Shown here: positions 1-6,559 of the stretch, in pieces
How positions within the stretch are numbered: the first letter of the stretch is position 1
How the letters are laid out: every line of letters starts with the position of its first letter
Source of the DNA: Sva-07 sp035529175
GTDB lineage: Bacteria > Actinomycetota > Acidimicrobiia > Acidimicrobiales > Ilumatobacteraceae
Assembly: GCA_035529175.1 (NCBI GenBank)
Contig: DATKXG010000078.1
Span: forward strand, 1-14,902
Direction of reading: 5' to 3'
Length of the DNA stretch: 14,902 nucleotides
Notes under the pieces: model-generated
The model's database searches: none
What the model saw: the letters and a program-made list of their open reading frames with translations, nothing else
What the model was told of the DNA's origin: nothing
Program-made: the position numbers and the translations under genes

Positions 1-288
1 TGGAACTTCCAGAAGTTCAACCGGCGCGCCCAGGACTGGGCGATCGTCGGCGTCGCCGCATGGCGCAATGGCGACCAGGCCGGCGTCGGCCTCGTCAACA
101 TGGGCGCCACACCGGTGCTCGCCACGAGCGTCGCAGCCGCCATCGCAAGCGGTGCCAGCGTGGCCGATGCTGCCGAGCAGGCTGCCGCCGACGCCGACCC
201 GCAGGCCGACCTGAATGCCAGCATGGAGTACCGCCAGCACCTCGCCCGCGTCCTCACCCGCCGCGCCCTCGAGGCCGCCTCGGCCTGA
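1..288 (+). CDS. coxM: CO dehydrogenase/xanthine dehydrogenase FAD-binding (medium) subunit, C-terminal fragment
   Basis: The 5' end lies outside the window. Frame 1 is open from base 1 to the TGA at 286-288 and gives 95 residues. It begins WNFQKFNRRAQDWAIVGVAA, and this K-F-x-R-R-A-x-D-[WF]-A-x-V-G-V-A segment marks the C-terminal domain of the FAD subunit of molybdenum hydroxylases (CO dehydrogenase medium subunit family). The fragment ends with the usual helical tail. In the family this subunit carries FAD and passes electrons from the Fe-S subunit to the respiratory chain. A strong hairpin starts 4 bases after the stop, so this is probably the last gene of its operon. CoxD, coxE, XdhC and MocA-like genes further right support a CO-dehydrogenase-type role. 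The fragment alone cannot separate true CO dehydrogenase from other aldehyde/xanthine-oxidising relatives. Confidence 0.85.
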   Translation, partial: WNFQKFNRRAQDWAIVGVAAWRNGDQAGVGLVNMGATPVLATSVAAAIASGASVADAAEQAAADADPQADLNASMEYRQHLARVLTRRALEAASA

Positions 289-292
289 CAAC

Positions 293-318
293 GCGGAACG
301 CCACGGCCGGCGTTCTGC
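293..318 (+). terminator. Hairpin terminator after the coxM fragment
   Basis: GCGGAACGCC (293-302) pairs with GGCGTTCTGC (309-318) around the 6-base loop ACGGCC. This is a 10-bp stem with one G-U pair, starting 4 bases after the coxM stop. No T-tract follows, which is common for terminator hairpins in GC-rich actinobacteria. The position between two same-strand genes of unrelated function fits transcription termination. Confidence 0.7.
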
Positions 319-440
319 ATCAGCGACAACGCACGATTCACCGACACGTCCCCGCGCTGTACGCCGTGGCAGCTCGCAGGCCCTGGCGACTCCTCGACCC
401 GAGTCGAAGGTGGCGCTGCGTGGTGAGGTGGGCCACGCTC

Positions 441-446
441 TAACGT
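441..446 (+). promoter_or_regulatory. -10-like box TAACGT, probable leaderless promoter
   Basis: TAACGT fits TANNNT and ends 7 bases before the ATG at 454. Initiation about 7 bases downstream would place the first transcribed base at or next to the start codon. No Shine-Dalgarno sequence is visible. The box overlaps the alternative GTG at 445, which therefore would not be in the transcript. Confidence 0.5.
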
Positions 447-453
447 GGCGCTG

Positions 454-1992
454 ATGCGTCGGCCCTCCGCCACCGTGACCCACGTGGCGCGCCGCCTTGC
501 CCTCCCCGCGATCGTCGCGATCGGCGCCGTGCTGGCCGTCCTGCTCCACCGCACCGGGCACACCCAGGGCGACGACTTCGCGCTCTACCTGCGCCAGGCC
601 CGCAGCCTGTTCGACGGCGACATCGCCCAGGTCGTGTCCGACAACCGGTTCGCCGTGCTGAACTCCGACAGCGGCTTCAGCCCCGTCGCGTACCCGTGGG
701 TCTGGCCGCTGCTGCTGTCGCCGTTCGTGCACGCGTGGGGCCTCGACTACGACCGCCTGAAGTTGGTCGAGGTCGCCACGTTCTGCCTCTGGCTCGTGTT
801 GTTGCACGGCATCGTTCGACGCCGCATCGGGTGGGGCCCTGCCATCGCCATCGTGGCCGTGTTCGCGACGTCACCGCTGTACCTGGCGCACACCGACCAG
901 CTGCTGACCGAGTTCCCCCACCTGGCTGCCGTGGCGCTCGTGATCTGGTGGTACGACCGGATCCGGCGCGACGCCACCCTGCTCACCGCGCCGAACGGCC
1001 GTCTGATCGCCTTGGGGATGCTGATCGTCGTCGCGTTCAACGTGCGGCGTGAGTCGGTCGTGTTGCTCGGCGTCGTCGGCGTCATGGTCCTCTACGACAT
1101 CGTCGTCGCCGGACGCGCCGGCGACGATCCGCTGTTCGCCGGCGCCACCGCCGCCATCCGAACCTACTGGCGGGCGATCGTCACTCCCTTCGCAGCCTTC
1201 GCCGTCGGCGCCACCTTCGCGCAGCTGCTGCTGCCCACCGATCTCCTGCCCGACAACGGCAACAGCTCGGCCTTCCTCGACGACCGGATGGCTGAATATC
1301 CCGGCATCCTCAGCGACCAGCTCGGCCTCGGCGACCACACCGCGATCGGCGTCGCCGTGCTCGTCCTCGCGGCGATCGGAGTGGTGATCGGCGTACGGCA
1401 GCGGCCGACGCTCGACACGCCCCTCGTCGTGCTCGCCGTGCTCAGCGCGCTGACGGTCAGCACCCATCTCCGTCGCGTCGACCGCTACTGGTTCCAGGTC
1501 ACGCCCTGGGTGGCGTACTTCGCCACCGTCGCACTGGTCGCCACACTCGGCTGGCTCTTCGCTCGCTGGGGGCGGTCGATTCGCGTCGCGACGGCAACGG
1601 CACTGGTGCCGCTCGGCGCTCTCGTCGTGGCGCACGGCGTGGTGCTGGCCGGCGACATCTCCGACGCCCAGCGGTACAACGACCTCGGCCGCGTGCAGTC
1701 CGGCCCGTCGAATCCGGTCGTGGCACCGATCTTCGAGGCGGTCGACGAGTTCACCCCACCCGACGCAATCATCGTGTACTACCGGGCCCGCACGATGACG
1801 CTGTTGACCGACCGCCGGGCGTTCCAGACCAAGCAGCTCGACCGGATCGTCGACCGCGCCGACTTCTATGCCCAGCGACGCAACTCGACGTACTGGCAAC
1901 CCGAGCTCACCCCTGCCGAGGCCCGCCGGGCCGGCTTCGAGGAGGTGTGGTCCGATCAGCGTTGGATCCTGTGGCGCCTCCCCGAGAACTGA
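454..1992 (+). CDS. Polytopic membrane protein, GT-C-type (ArnT/PMT-like) glycosyltransferase candidate
   Basis: The product has 512 residues from the ATG at 454, chosen because of the leaderless-type box upstream; GTG 445 would add three residues. A first membrane segment (about 15-34) is followed by an extracytoplasmic loop containing GDDFALYLRQA (about 39-49). This acidic pair just after the first helix is the position of the catalytic/metal-binding motif in GT-C enzymes that use polyprenyl-phosphate sugars. About ten further hydrophobic segments follow to roughly residue 395, then a soluble tail of about 110 residues. It heads a run with a methyltransferase, a flippase-like protein and a DPM1-like glycosyltransferase, which supports lipid-linked sugar transfer to an envelope glycan or protein. 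The family call rests on topology and the acidic motif, so substrate and acceptor are unknown. Confidence 0.65.
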   Translation: MRRPSATVTHVARRLALPAIVAIGAVLAVLLHRTGHTQGDDFALYLRQARSLFDGDIAQVVSDNRFAVLNSDSGFSPVAYPWVWPLLLSPFVHAWGLDYDRLKLVEVATFCLWLVLLHGIVRRRIGWGPAIAIVAVFATSPLYLAHTDQLLTEFPHLAAVALVIWWYDRIRRDATLLTAPNGRLIALGMLIVVAFNVRRESVVLLGVVGVMVLYDIVVAGRAGDDPLFAGATAAIRTYWRAIVTPFAAFAVGATFAQLLLPTDLLPDNGNSSAFLDDRMAEYPGILSDQLGLGDHTAIGVAVLVLAAIGVVIGVRQRPTLDTPLVVLAVLSALTVSTHLRRVDRYWFQVTPWVAYFATVALVATLGWLFARWGRSIRVATATALVPLGALVVAHGVVLAGDISDAQRYNDLGRVQSGPSNPVVAPIFEAVDEFTPPDAIIVYYRARTMTLLTDRRAFQTKQLDRIVDRADFYAQRRNSTYWQPELTPAEARRAGFEEVWSDQRWILWRLPEN

Positions 1993-2003
1993 CGGCAGGT
2001 CGA

Positions 2004-2009
2004 TACGCT
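2004..2009 (+). promoter_or_regulatory. -10-like box TACGCT upstream of the methyltransferase gene
   Basis: TACGCT lies just after the stop of the GT-C-like gene and matches the TANNNT boxes elsewhere in the window. Initiation about 7-8 bases later would leave a leader of about 28 bases before the ATG at 2045. It could give the last four genes of the cluster an internal promoter. A box alone is weak evidence. Confidence 0.3.
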
Positions 2010-2044
2010 CCCGCGCCGACGCACCGAACCGCCACGAGCCACGA

Positions 2045-2686
2045 ATGACGACACACGAACCGATCCCCACCGGGAACACCTACGACAAGTACGGATCGAC
2101 CAACCCGATCGAGCAGCGGATGATGCGCGGGTTCTTCGCCGCGCTCGACCGTTTCCTCGACCGGACAGCCCCCACACGCATCTTCGAGATCGGCATCGGC
2201 GAAGGGATCGTCACGAGCCGGGTGATCGAGCGCTTCGCCGGCGTGCCGGTGATCGGCCTCGACCTTCCCGACGAGGAACTGGCGGCCCAGTGGCAGTCAC
2301 GTGATCTGTCGTGCGCATTCGGCGACGCAGGCTCGCTGCCGTTTCCCGACGACGCGTTCGACCTCGTGCTCGCCATCGAGGTGTTCGAGCATCTCCCCGA
2401 CCCGTCCGCGGCGATGGCCGAGCTGTCGCGCGTCTGTGCCGGATCGCTGATCGCGTCGGTGCCGTTCGAGCCGATCTGGCGGCTCGGCAACATGGCGCGC
2501 GGCAGGTACCTCCGCGACCTCGGCAACACACCCGGCCACATCAACCACTGGACCAACCGCGGGTTCACCACGCTCGTCGGCGCCCACTTCGACGTCGTCG
2601 ACCGAGCCACGCCGCTGCCCTGGACGATGGTGCTCGCCACGTCGCCTCCCGCCACGTCACCGCACGCCAACGCTCGCCGGAGCTGA
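2045..2686 (+). CDS. Class I SAM-dependent methyltransferase
   Basis: The product has 213 residues from the ATG at 2045; upstream in-frame codons lie inside the preceding gene. Motif I is FEIGIGEG (47-54), an acidic residue ends strand 2 at GLDLPD (Asp73), then come FGDAGSLPFPDDAFDLV (92-108) and EVFEHLPDP (112-120). This is the Methyltransf_11 pattern and indicates transfer of a methyl group from S-adenosylmethionine to a small molecule or glycan. The N-terminus NTYDKYGSTNPIEQRMM resembles a subgroup that, from memory, is often found beside glycosyltransferases. The next gene starts 3 bases after its stop, and a GGAG for that gene (2679-2682) lies inside this gene's end, so the two are probably co-translated. 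A role in methylating a lipid-linked sugar is inferred from context only. Confidence 0.8.
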   Translation: MTTHEPIPTGNTYDKYGSTNPIEQRMMRGFFAALDRFLDRTAPTRIFEIGIGEGIVTSRVIERFAGVPVIGLDLPDEELAAQWQSRDLSCAFGDAGSLPFPDDAFDLVLAIEVFEHLPDPSAAMAELSRVCAGSLIASVPFEPIWRLGNMARGRYLRDLGNTPGHINHWTNRGFTTLVGAHFDVVDRATPLPWTMVLATSPPATSPHANARRS

Positions 2687-2689
2687 CCC

Positions 2690-3655
2690 ATGAGCCGGAC
2701 GCGACTCGTCAACCTGGTCGGGATCGTCATCGGCGCCGCCGGCATCGCGTTCGTCACCGCCCGGATCGTGCGCGACCGTGACGCGATCGCCGATGCCATG
2801 TCCTCCGCCGAGGTCGGCTGGCTCGTGGTCGGTGCGGTGGCCGGCACGATCGCGATGGCGCTGATCGGGCTGAACTGGTTGTGGATACTTCGCCACGCCG
2901 GCGCGGCGGCGCCGTGGCGGCGCGGGATGGCGTGGTTCTTCGTCGGCCAGCTCGGCAAGTACGTGCCCGGCGGGATCTGGCCGATCGTCGGTCAGGCCGA
3001 ACTCGCCCACCGCGACGCCACGCCCCGCGGCGCCGCGTACTCCTCTACCGCGATGTCGATGGTCGCGACCTTTCTCGGCGCGGCAGCGGTCGCGGCCATC
3101 ACGGGACTGGTGACACCGACCGATCATCGACTCGTCTCGGCGGCGCTCGTCGCGCTCCTGGCGCTGCTCTTGGCGGTGATCGCCGTGCCGGCGGTCGGAC
3201 GTGCGATCGACCGTCTCGCCGGGCGGTTCACCACGAGAGAACTCCGCCTGCCCGCGCCCCGCTGGTTCGCGCTCCTGGTCACACGCCACCTGCCGGTCTG
3301 GGTCGCGTTCGCCGGCATGAACGTCTTCGCCGTCGTCGGACTGGGGGTCGACGTCGATGGTCCGCTCGTGGTCGAGCTGATCTTCGTGACCTGCGTCTCG
3401 TGGATGGCCGGCTTCGTCGTCGTCGGCGTTCCCGGCGGCATCGGGGTGCGCGAAACGATCTTCATCTCGATGACCACCGCCACCCTCGGGGCAGGCGTCG
3501 CCGTCTCGGCCGCCGTGTTGAGCCGCGTCGTGTCGATCGCCGTCGACCTCCTGGGCGCCGCCGTCTCGGCGACGGTCGCCCGGACAGCGCCAGCGGTCGC
3601 AGTTGCCGATGACCGAGCCGATCCGGTCGCGCTCGACCGTTACGCTGCGCCGTGA
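2690..3655 (+). CDS. Flippase-like integral membrane protein (UPF0104 / LPG-synthase TM family)
   Basis: This is a 321-residue polytopic protein with a GGAG Shine-Dalgarno 7 bases before its ATG. The segment GQLGKYVPGGIWPIVGQAEL (about 86-105) is the conserved K-Y-[IV]-P-G-G-x-W-P signature of the lysylphosphatidylglycerol-synthetase transmembrane/flippase-like family. A later GVPGGIGVRE segment (about 246-255) is also typical. The soluble aminoacyl-transfer domain of MprF is absent, as in most stand-alone members. Such proteins commonly sit beside DPM1-like glycosyltransferases and are suspected of moving lipid-linked precursors across the membrane, though biochemical proof is limited. The TGA stop overlaps the next start (TGATG at 3653-3657), indicating translational coupling. 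Confidence 0.8.
   Translation: MSRTRLVNLVGIVIGAAGIAFVTARIVRDRDAIADAMSSAEVGWLVVGAVAGTIAMALIGLNWLWILRHAGAAAPWRRGMAWFFVGQLGKYVPGGIWPIVGQAELAHRDATPRGAAYSSTAMSMVATFLGAAAVAAITGLVTPTDHRLVSAALVALLALLLAVIAVPAVGRAIDRLAGRFTTRELRLPAPRWFALLVTRHLPVWVAFAGMNVFAVVGLGVDVDGPLVVELIFVTCVSWMAGFVVVGVPGGIGVRETIFISMTTATLGAGVAVSAAVLSRVVSIAVDLLGAAVSATVARTAPAVAVADDRADPVALDRYAAP
3641..3646 (+). promoter_or_regulatory. -10-like box TACGCT before the GT2 gene
   Basis: TACGCT ends 8 bases before the ATG at 3655 and lies inside the 3' end of the preceding coding region. It matches the other boxes but is one base further away. It may be a secondary leaderless promoter within an otherwise coupled operon, or chance within coding sequence. 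Confidence 0.35.
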
Positions 3656-4653
3656 TGTCGAACGACGGCGGATCCGCTGCCTCCCGACCTGCGAGCGGCC
3701 CGGTGAAGCTGATCATCCAGATCCCGTGCTTCAACGAGGAGGAGACCCTGCCGTTGACCCTCGCCGACCTGCCCCGCGAGGTGCCGGGCATCGACGTCGT
3801 CGAATGGCTGGTGATCGACGACGGGAGCACCGACCGGACCGTGGAGGTGGCCCGTGAGCTCGGTGTCGACCACATCGTGTCGCACGGACGCAACCGAGGA
3901 CTGGCCACCGCATTCATGACCGGACTCGACGCCTGCCTGCGCGCCGGCGCCGACGTCATCGTGAACACCGACGCCGACAACCAGTACCAGGGGACCTCGA
4001 TCCCCGATCTCGTGGCACCGGTACTGGCCGGGCGCGCCGACATGGTCGTCGGCGAGCGGCCGATCGGTGAGATCGACGACTTCTCGCGCACCAAGAAGGT
4101 GCTGCAGCGCCTGGGGAGTTCGGTCGTGCGACGCTTCTCCGGCACCGGTGTGCGCGACGCAGCGAGCGGATTCCGCGCCTATGCCCGCGACGCGGCGATG
4201 CGGGTGCAGGTGTTCGGCAGGTACACCTACACGATGGAGACCATCGTGCAGGCCGGCTGGAACGGCATCGCGATCGAATCGGTGCCGATCGGGGTCAACC
4301 CCAAGACGCGCGAGTCGCGCCTGGTCAGCAGCAGCACGCGCTACGTGTGGCGGTCGGCACAGGCGATCATCCGCAGCTTCGCGCTCTACAAGCCCTTCCG
4401 GTTCTTCTTCATGATCGGCCTGGTGCCGTTCGTGCTCGGTGCCCTCTTGCTGCTGCGCTGGCTCGGGCTGTACCTGTTCGAGGACGAGTACACGAGCCGC
4501 GTGCCGAGCCTGCTCGGTGGGATCGGGCTGATCGTGCTCGCCGCCCAGCTGTGGGCGGTGGCGTTCCTGGCGGATCTGCAGGCAGCAAACCGCCGGGTGC
4601 TCGAGGATCTCCGGCTGCGAGCGTCGCGCGCCGAGTACGACGCGTCGCGATGA
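3655..4653 (+). CDS. Family 2 glycosyltransferase, DPM1-like, with two C-terminal membrane segments
   Basis: The product has 332 residues from the ATG at 3655; GTG 3652 immediately upstream is an alternative. Key motifs are LIIQIPCFNEEETLP (19-33), VIDDGSTDRT (53-62) for nucleotide-sugar binding and NTDADNQY (104-111) holding the DxD metal site. The acceptor-side region with RTKKVLQRLGS and ASGFRAYAR (169-177) is also typical. Two membrane helices follow (about 250-273 and 284-306). This is the architecture of polyprenyl-phosphate sugar synthases (DPM1/DPMS-like) acting at the inner face of the membrane. It would supply a polyprenyl-phosphate sugar to a GT-C enzyme such as the first gene of this block. 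It overlaps the upstream gene (TGATG) and the downstream gene (ATGA at 4650-4653). The sugar cannot be told from sequence. Confidence 0.88.
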   Translation: MSNDGGSAASRPASGPVKLIIQIPCFNEEETLPLTLADLPREVPGIDVVEWLVIDDGSTDRTVEVARELGVDHIVSHGRNRGLATAFMTGLDACLRAGADVIVNTDADNQYQGTSIPDLVAPVLAGRADMVVGERPIGEIDDFSRTKKVLQRLGSSVVRRFSGTGVRDAASGFRAYARDAAMRVQVFGRYTYTMETIVQAGWNGIAIESVPIGVNPKTRESRLVSSSTRYVWRSAQAIIRSFALYKPFRFFFMIGLVPFVLGALLLLRWLGLYLFEDEYTSRVPSLLGGIGLIVLAAQLWAVAFLADLQAANRRVLEDLRLRASRAEYDASR

Positions 4654-5687
4654 CCCGCCGCCCGCTGCGCCGGCTCGCGTCTGCAGCGACCGTCACCGCC
4701 CTCGGCCTCCTCGCGACGAACTGCTCGGGCAGCGACGGCGAGGCGTCGATCACTGCGACTGCACCCACCAGCGCCCCCACCACGCCGGCCCCGGCCACGC
4801 CCGCGACGACGACGGCGACAACGACCACCACGACCGCTACGACCACCACGATCGATCCTGGTTCCCCGAGCCCGGGTCTCGGGGAACCACCGGCGCGTCT
4901 CGACACCGTGTTCGACACCGCACAGTTCGCCGAACGGCTGTCGGAGAGCCACGCCACCATGGTCGACACGACGGCCACGGCCGACGAGCGCGAGCGTGCC
5001 GGGATCGACCACCAGCTGGTGCTGCGTGCGCTCGCCGACCGCCCCGAACTCGACGAGGAGGTCCTCGCTGCGCTCGATCCAGCGGCCCGACCGGCAGTCG
5101 AGCGGGTCGTCCGCGCCCGGCAGTTCCTGCAGGCGCGCAGCGCCACGCGCCCGCCTCAGCCCCCTCCCGACGAGCTGCCCGCCTGGACGATCAGCGAACC
5201 CGAGCCGATCGAGACGCTGCTCGCCCACTACGCAGAGGCCGAGCAGCTCACCGGCGTCGGTTGGAACTGGCTCGCCGCAATCCACCTGCAGGAGACCCGC
5301 ATGGGGCGGATCCAGGGCGTGTCGAGCGCGGACGCGGTCGGCCCCATGCAGTTCCTCCCGGAGACCTGGGCGAGGTGCTGCAGCGGCGATCCGACGGTGA
5401 CGCGCGATGCGATCATCGGTGCGGCGACCTATCTCGCGCAGAGCGGCGCACCCGCCGACATGGCCGCCGCGCTCTACGAGTACAACCCGAACGACGCCTA
5501 CGTCGCCGTGGTCACCGCCTACGCCGAGAGCCTGCGCGAGGAACCCGAGCTGTACACCGGCTACCACGCGTTCCAGGTGTTCTTCGGCTCGTCGGCCGGC
5601 ACGGTGCGCCTGCCGATCGGCTATTCACACGCCGTGCCGATCGACGCAGCGGACTACCTCGAGTCGAATCCGCAGGACGCGGCCTGA
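4650..5687 (+). CDS. Secreted lytic transglycosylase-like protein (SLT/lysozyme fold)
   Basis: The product has 345 residues from the ATG at 4650, chosen for the ATGA overlap with the upstream stop and the signal sequence it produces. The N-terminus MTRRPLRRLA is followed by a hydrophobic stretch and Cys25 in LLATNC. This resembles a lipobox, but Asn at -1 is non-consensus, so lipidation is uncertain. A Thr/Pro/Ala linker spans about 34-70, then a helical spacer. The catalytic domain has WNWLAAIHLQETRMGRIQG (206-223), with Glu215 as probable catalytic acid, then GPMQFLPETW (231-240) and ALYEYNPNDAYV (274-285). These match the E / GxMQ[FI]xP / [AL]YxYN motifs of goose-lysozyme-type transglycosylases, which cut the peptidoglycan glycan strand outside the membrane. 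Coupling to envelope-glycan genes suggests a shared wall-assembly role. Confidence 0.82.
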   Translation: MTRRPLRRLASAATVTALGLLATNCSGSDGEASITATAPTSAPTTPAPATPATTTATTTTTTATTTTIDPGSPSPGLGEPPARLDTVFDTAQFAERLSESHATMVDTTATADERERAGIDHQLVLRALADRPELDEEVLAALDPAARPAVERVVRARQFLQARSATRPPQPPPDELPAWTISEPEPIETLLAHYAEAEQLTGVGWNWLAAIHLQETRMGRIQGVSSADAVGPMQFLPETWARCCSGDPTVTRDAIIGAATYLAQSGAPADMAAALYEYNPNDAYVAVVTAYAESLREEPELYTGYHAFQVFFGSSAGTVRLPIGYSHAVPIDAADYLESNPQDAA

Positions 5688-5695
5688 GCGCGCCG

Positions 5696-5722
5696 GGACC
5701 CGGTCGAAGCGGCGACGGGTTC
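5696..5722. terminator. Hairpin between convergent transglycosylase and SDR genes
   Basis: GGACCC (5696-5701) and GTCG (5703-5706) pair with CGAC (5713-5716) and GGGTTC (5717-5722). The stem is 10 bp with one bulged G (5702), one G-U pair and a 6-base loop. It starts 8 bases after the plus-strand stop and overlaps the last two bases of the minus-strand gene, so it could end transcription from both sides. Confidence 0.5.
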
Positions 5723-6449
5723 AGAGCAGACCCTGGTAGGCACCGCCGTCGACGTGGAGCTGCACGCCGGTGGTGAACTTGGCCGGCTCGCCGCACAGGA
5801 AGGCGACCACCTGACCGAAATCGGCGGCGTCGCCCATCCGCATCGATGCCTGCTGCTCCTCGCCGTAGAGCTCGGCCACCCGGGGCGTGCGATGCAGCCC
5901 GGGCTGGACGCTGTTGACGGTGACCCCGTCGCCCGCCACCTCGAGCGCGAGCGTCTTCAGGAAGCCGGTCGCGCCCGCTCGGGCGGTGTTCGACAGGATC
6001 AGCTGGGCGATCGGCTGGCGAACCGACAGCGACGTGATCGCCACGACCCGGCCCCAACGCCGCTCCTGCATCGCCGGCACCGCGGCCTTGCACATCGCGA
6101 CGATCGACAGCAGGTTCAGCTCGAGCGCCGCTGGATAGGCGTCGACCGGGGTCGAGGCGAACGTGCCCGGTGGCGGTCCACCGGCGTTCGGCACGAGGAT
6201 GTCGACGGCGCCGAGCGCTGCGGCGGCGTCGTCGACGAAGCGGGCTGCCCCCTCGGCAGTCGAGACGTCGGCCTCGATCGGCACGCAGCCGTGACCGACG
6301 ATCGCCGTGGCGGCCGCCAGTCGGTCCGGATCGCGACCACAGATCGCCACGTGGACACCTTCGGCGGCGAGTGCGACCGCCGAAGCGAGCCCGAGTCCGG
6401 ATGTCGCTGCCGCCACGGCGGCGCGTCGGCCACTGATCCCGAGTTCCAT
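5721..6449 (-). CDS. Short-chain dehydrogenase/reductase family protein with altered active site
   Basis: The product has 242 residues from the ATG at 6449. That start is preferred over a longer reading from 6521 because it gives a normal SDR N-terminus and has a TACGGT box 6 bases upstream. It shows a Rossmann fold: AAATSGLG (13-20) where the usual pattern is TGxxxGxG, CGRD (37-40), EADVS (59-63), VPNAGG (86-91), NLLS (112-115) and VNSVQPG (178-184). Ser140 sits in AITSLS. The Y-x-x-x-K catalytic pair, however, reads S-N-T-A-R (153-157), so Tyr is replaced by Ser and Lys by Arg. The first Gly of the cofactor motif is Ala14. From memory, an SDR subgroup with SNxxR at this site exists. The substrate is unknown. 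The gene is divergent from the FAD oxidoreductase and convergent with the transglycosylase. Confidence 0.85.
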   Translation of the reverse strand: MELGISGRRAAVAAATSGLGLASAVALAAEGVHVAICGRDPDRLAAATAIVGHGCVPIEADVSTAEGAARFVDDAAAALGAVDILVPNAGGPPPGTFASTPVDAYPAALELNLLSIVAMCKAAVPAMQERRWGRVVAITSLSVRQPIAQLILSNTARAGATGFLKTLALEVAGDGVTVNSVQPGLHRTPRVAELYGEEQQASMRMGDAADFGQVVAFLCGEPAKFTTGVQLHVDGGAYQGLL

Positions 6450-6455
6450 CCCGTC

Positions 6456-6461
6456 ACCGTA
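6456..6461 (-). promoter_or_regulatory. -10-like box TACGGT, probable leaderless promoter of the SDR gene
   Basis: Read on the minus strand, TACGGT is followed by six bases and then the ATG at 6449. There is no Shine-Dalgarno sequence. This matches the geometry seen before the 454, 9916 and 14514 genes. Confidence 0.55.
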
Positions 6462-6536
6462 CGAGCTGACCACGACTCCCGGCGACACGTCCCCGTGGCG
6501 CTGCCTCCGCTGGCGCAGCACCCGCCGGCCGGACGG

Positions 6537-6542
6537 TACGAT
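6537..6542 (+). promoter_or_regulatory. -10-like box TACGAT before the FAD oxidoreductase gene
   Basis: TACGAT lies 17 bases before the ATG at 6560. Initiation around A6551 would give a leader of about 9 bases, so the mRNA would have a very short leader containing only GTGAG as a weak ribosome site. It shares a roughly 110-base divergent region with the SDR promoter. Confidence 0.5.
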
Positions 6543-6559
6543 CGTGCCCCAGTGAGATC

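Noticed and set aside
60..443. A 127-codon open frame over the coxM end and the following gap
   Set aside because: It is a different frame from the conserved coxM C-terminus, with Arg/Pro-rich composition and no ribosome site.
445..453. GTG at 445 as start of the GT-C-like gene
   Set aside because: It overlaps the TAACGT box and has no ribosome site; ATG 454 has leaderless spacing and loses only three residues.
871..2079. A 402-codon minus-strand open frame opposite the GT-C-like gene
   Set aside because: No recognisable domain and charged low-complexity composition; the plus-strand reading gives clear membrane helices and a GDD motif.
4386..5567. A 393-codon minus-strand open frame opposite the GT2/transglycosylase genes
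   Set aside because: It spans two real plus-strand genes and has Gly/Arg-rich low-complexity stretches, so it is a shadow frame.
6450..6521. Longer SDR start at 6521
   Set aside because: The extra 24 residues are Arg/Gln-rich and unlike an SDR N-terminus, and they would cover the -10 box and the divergent promoter region.
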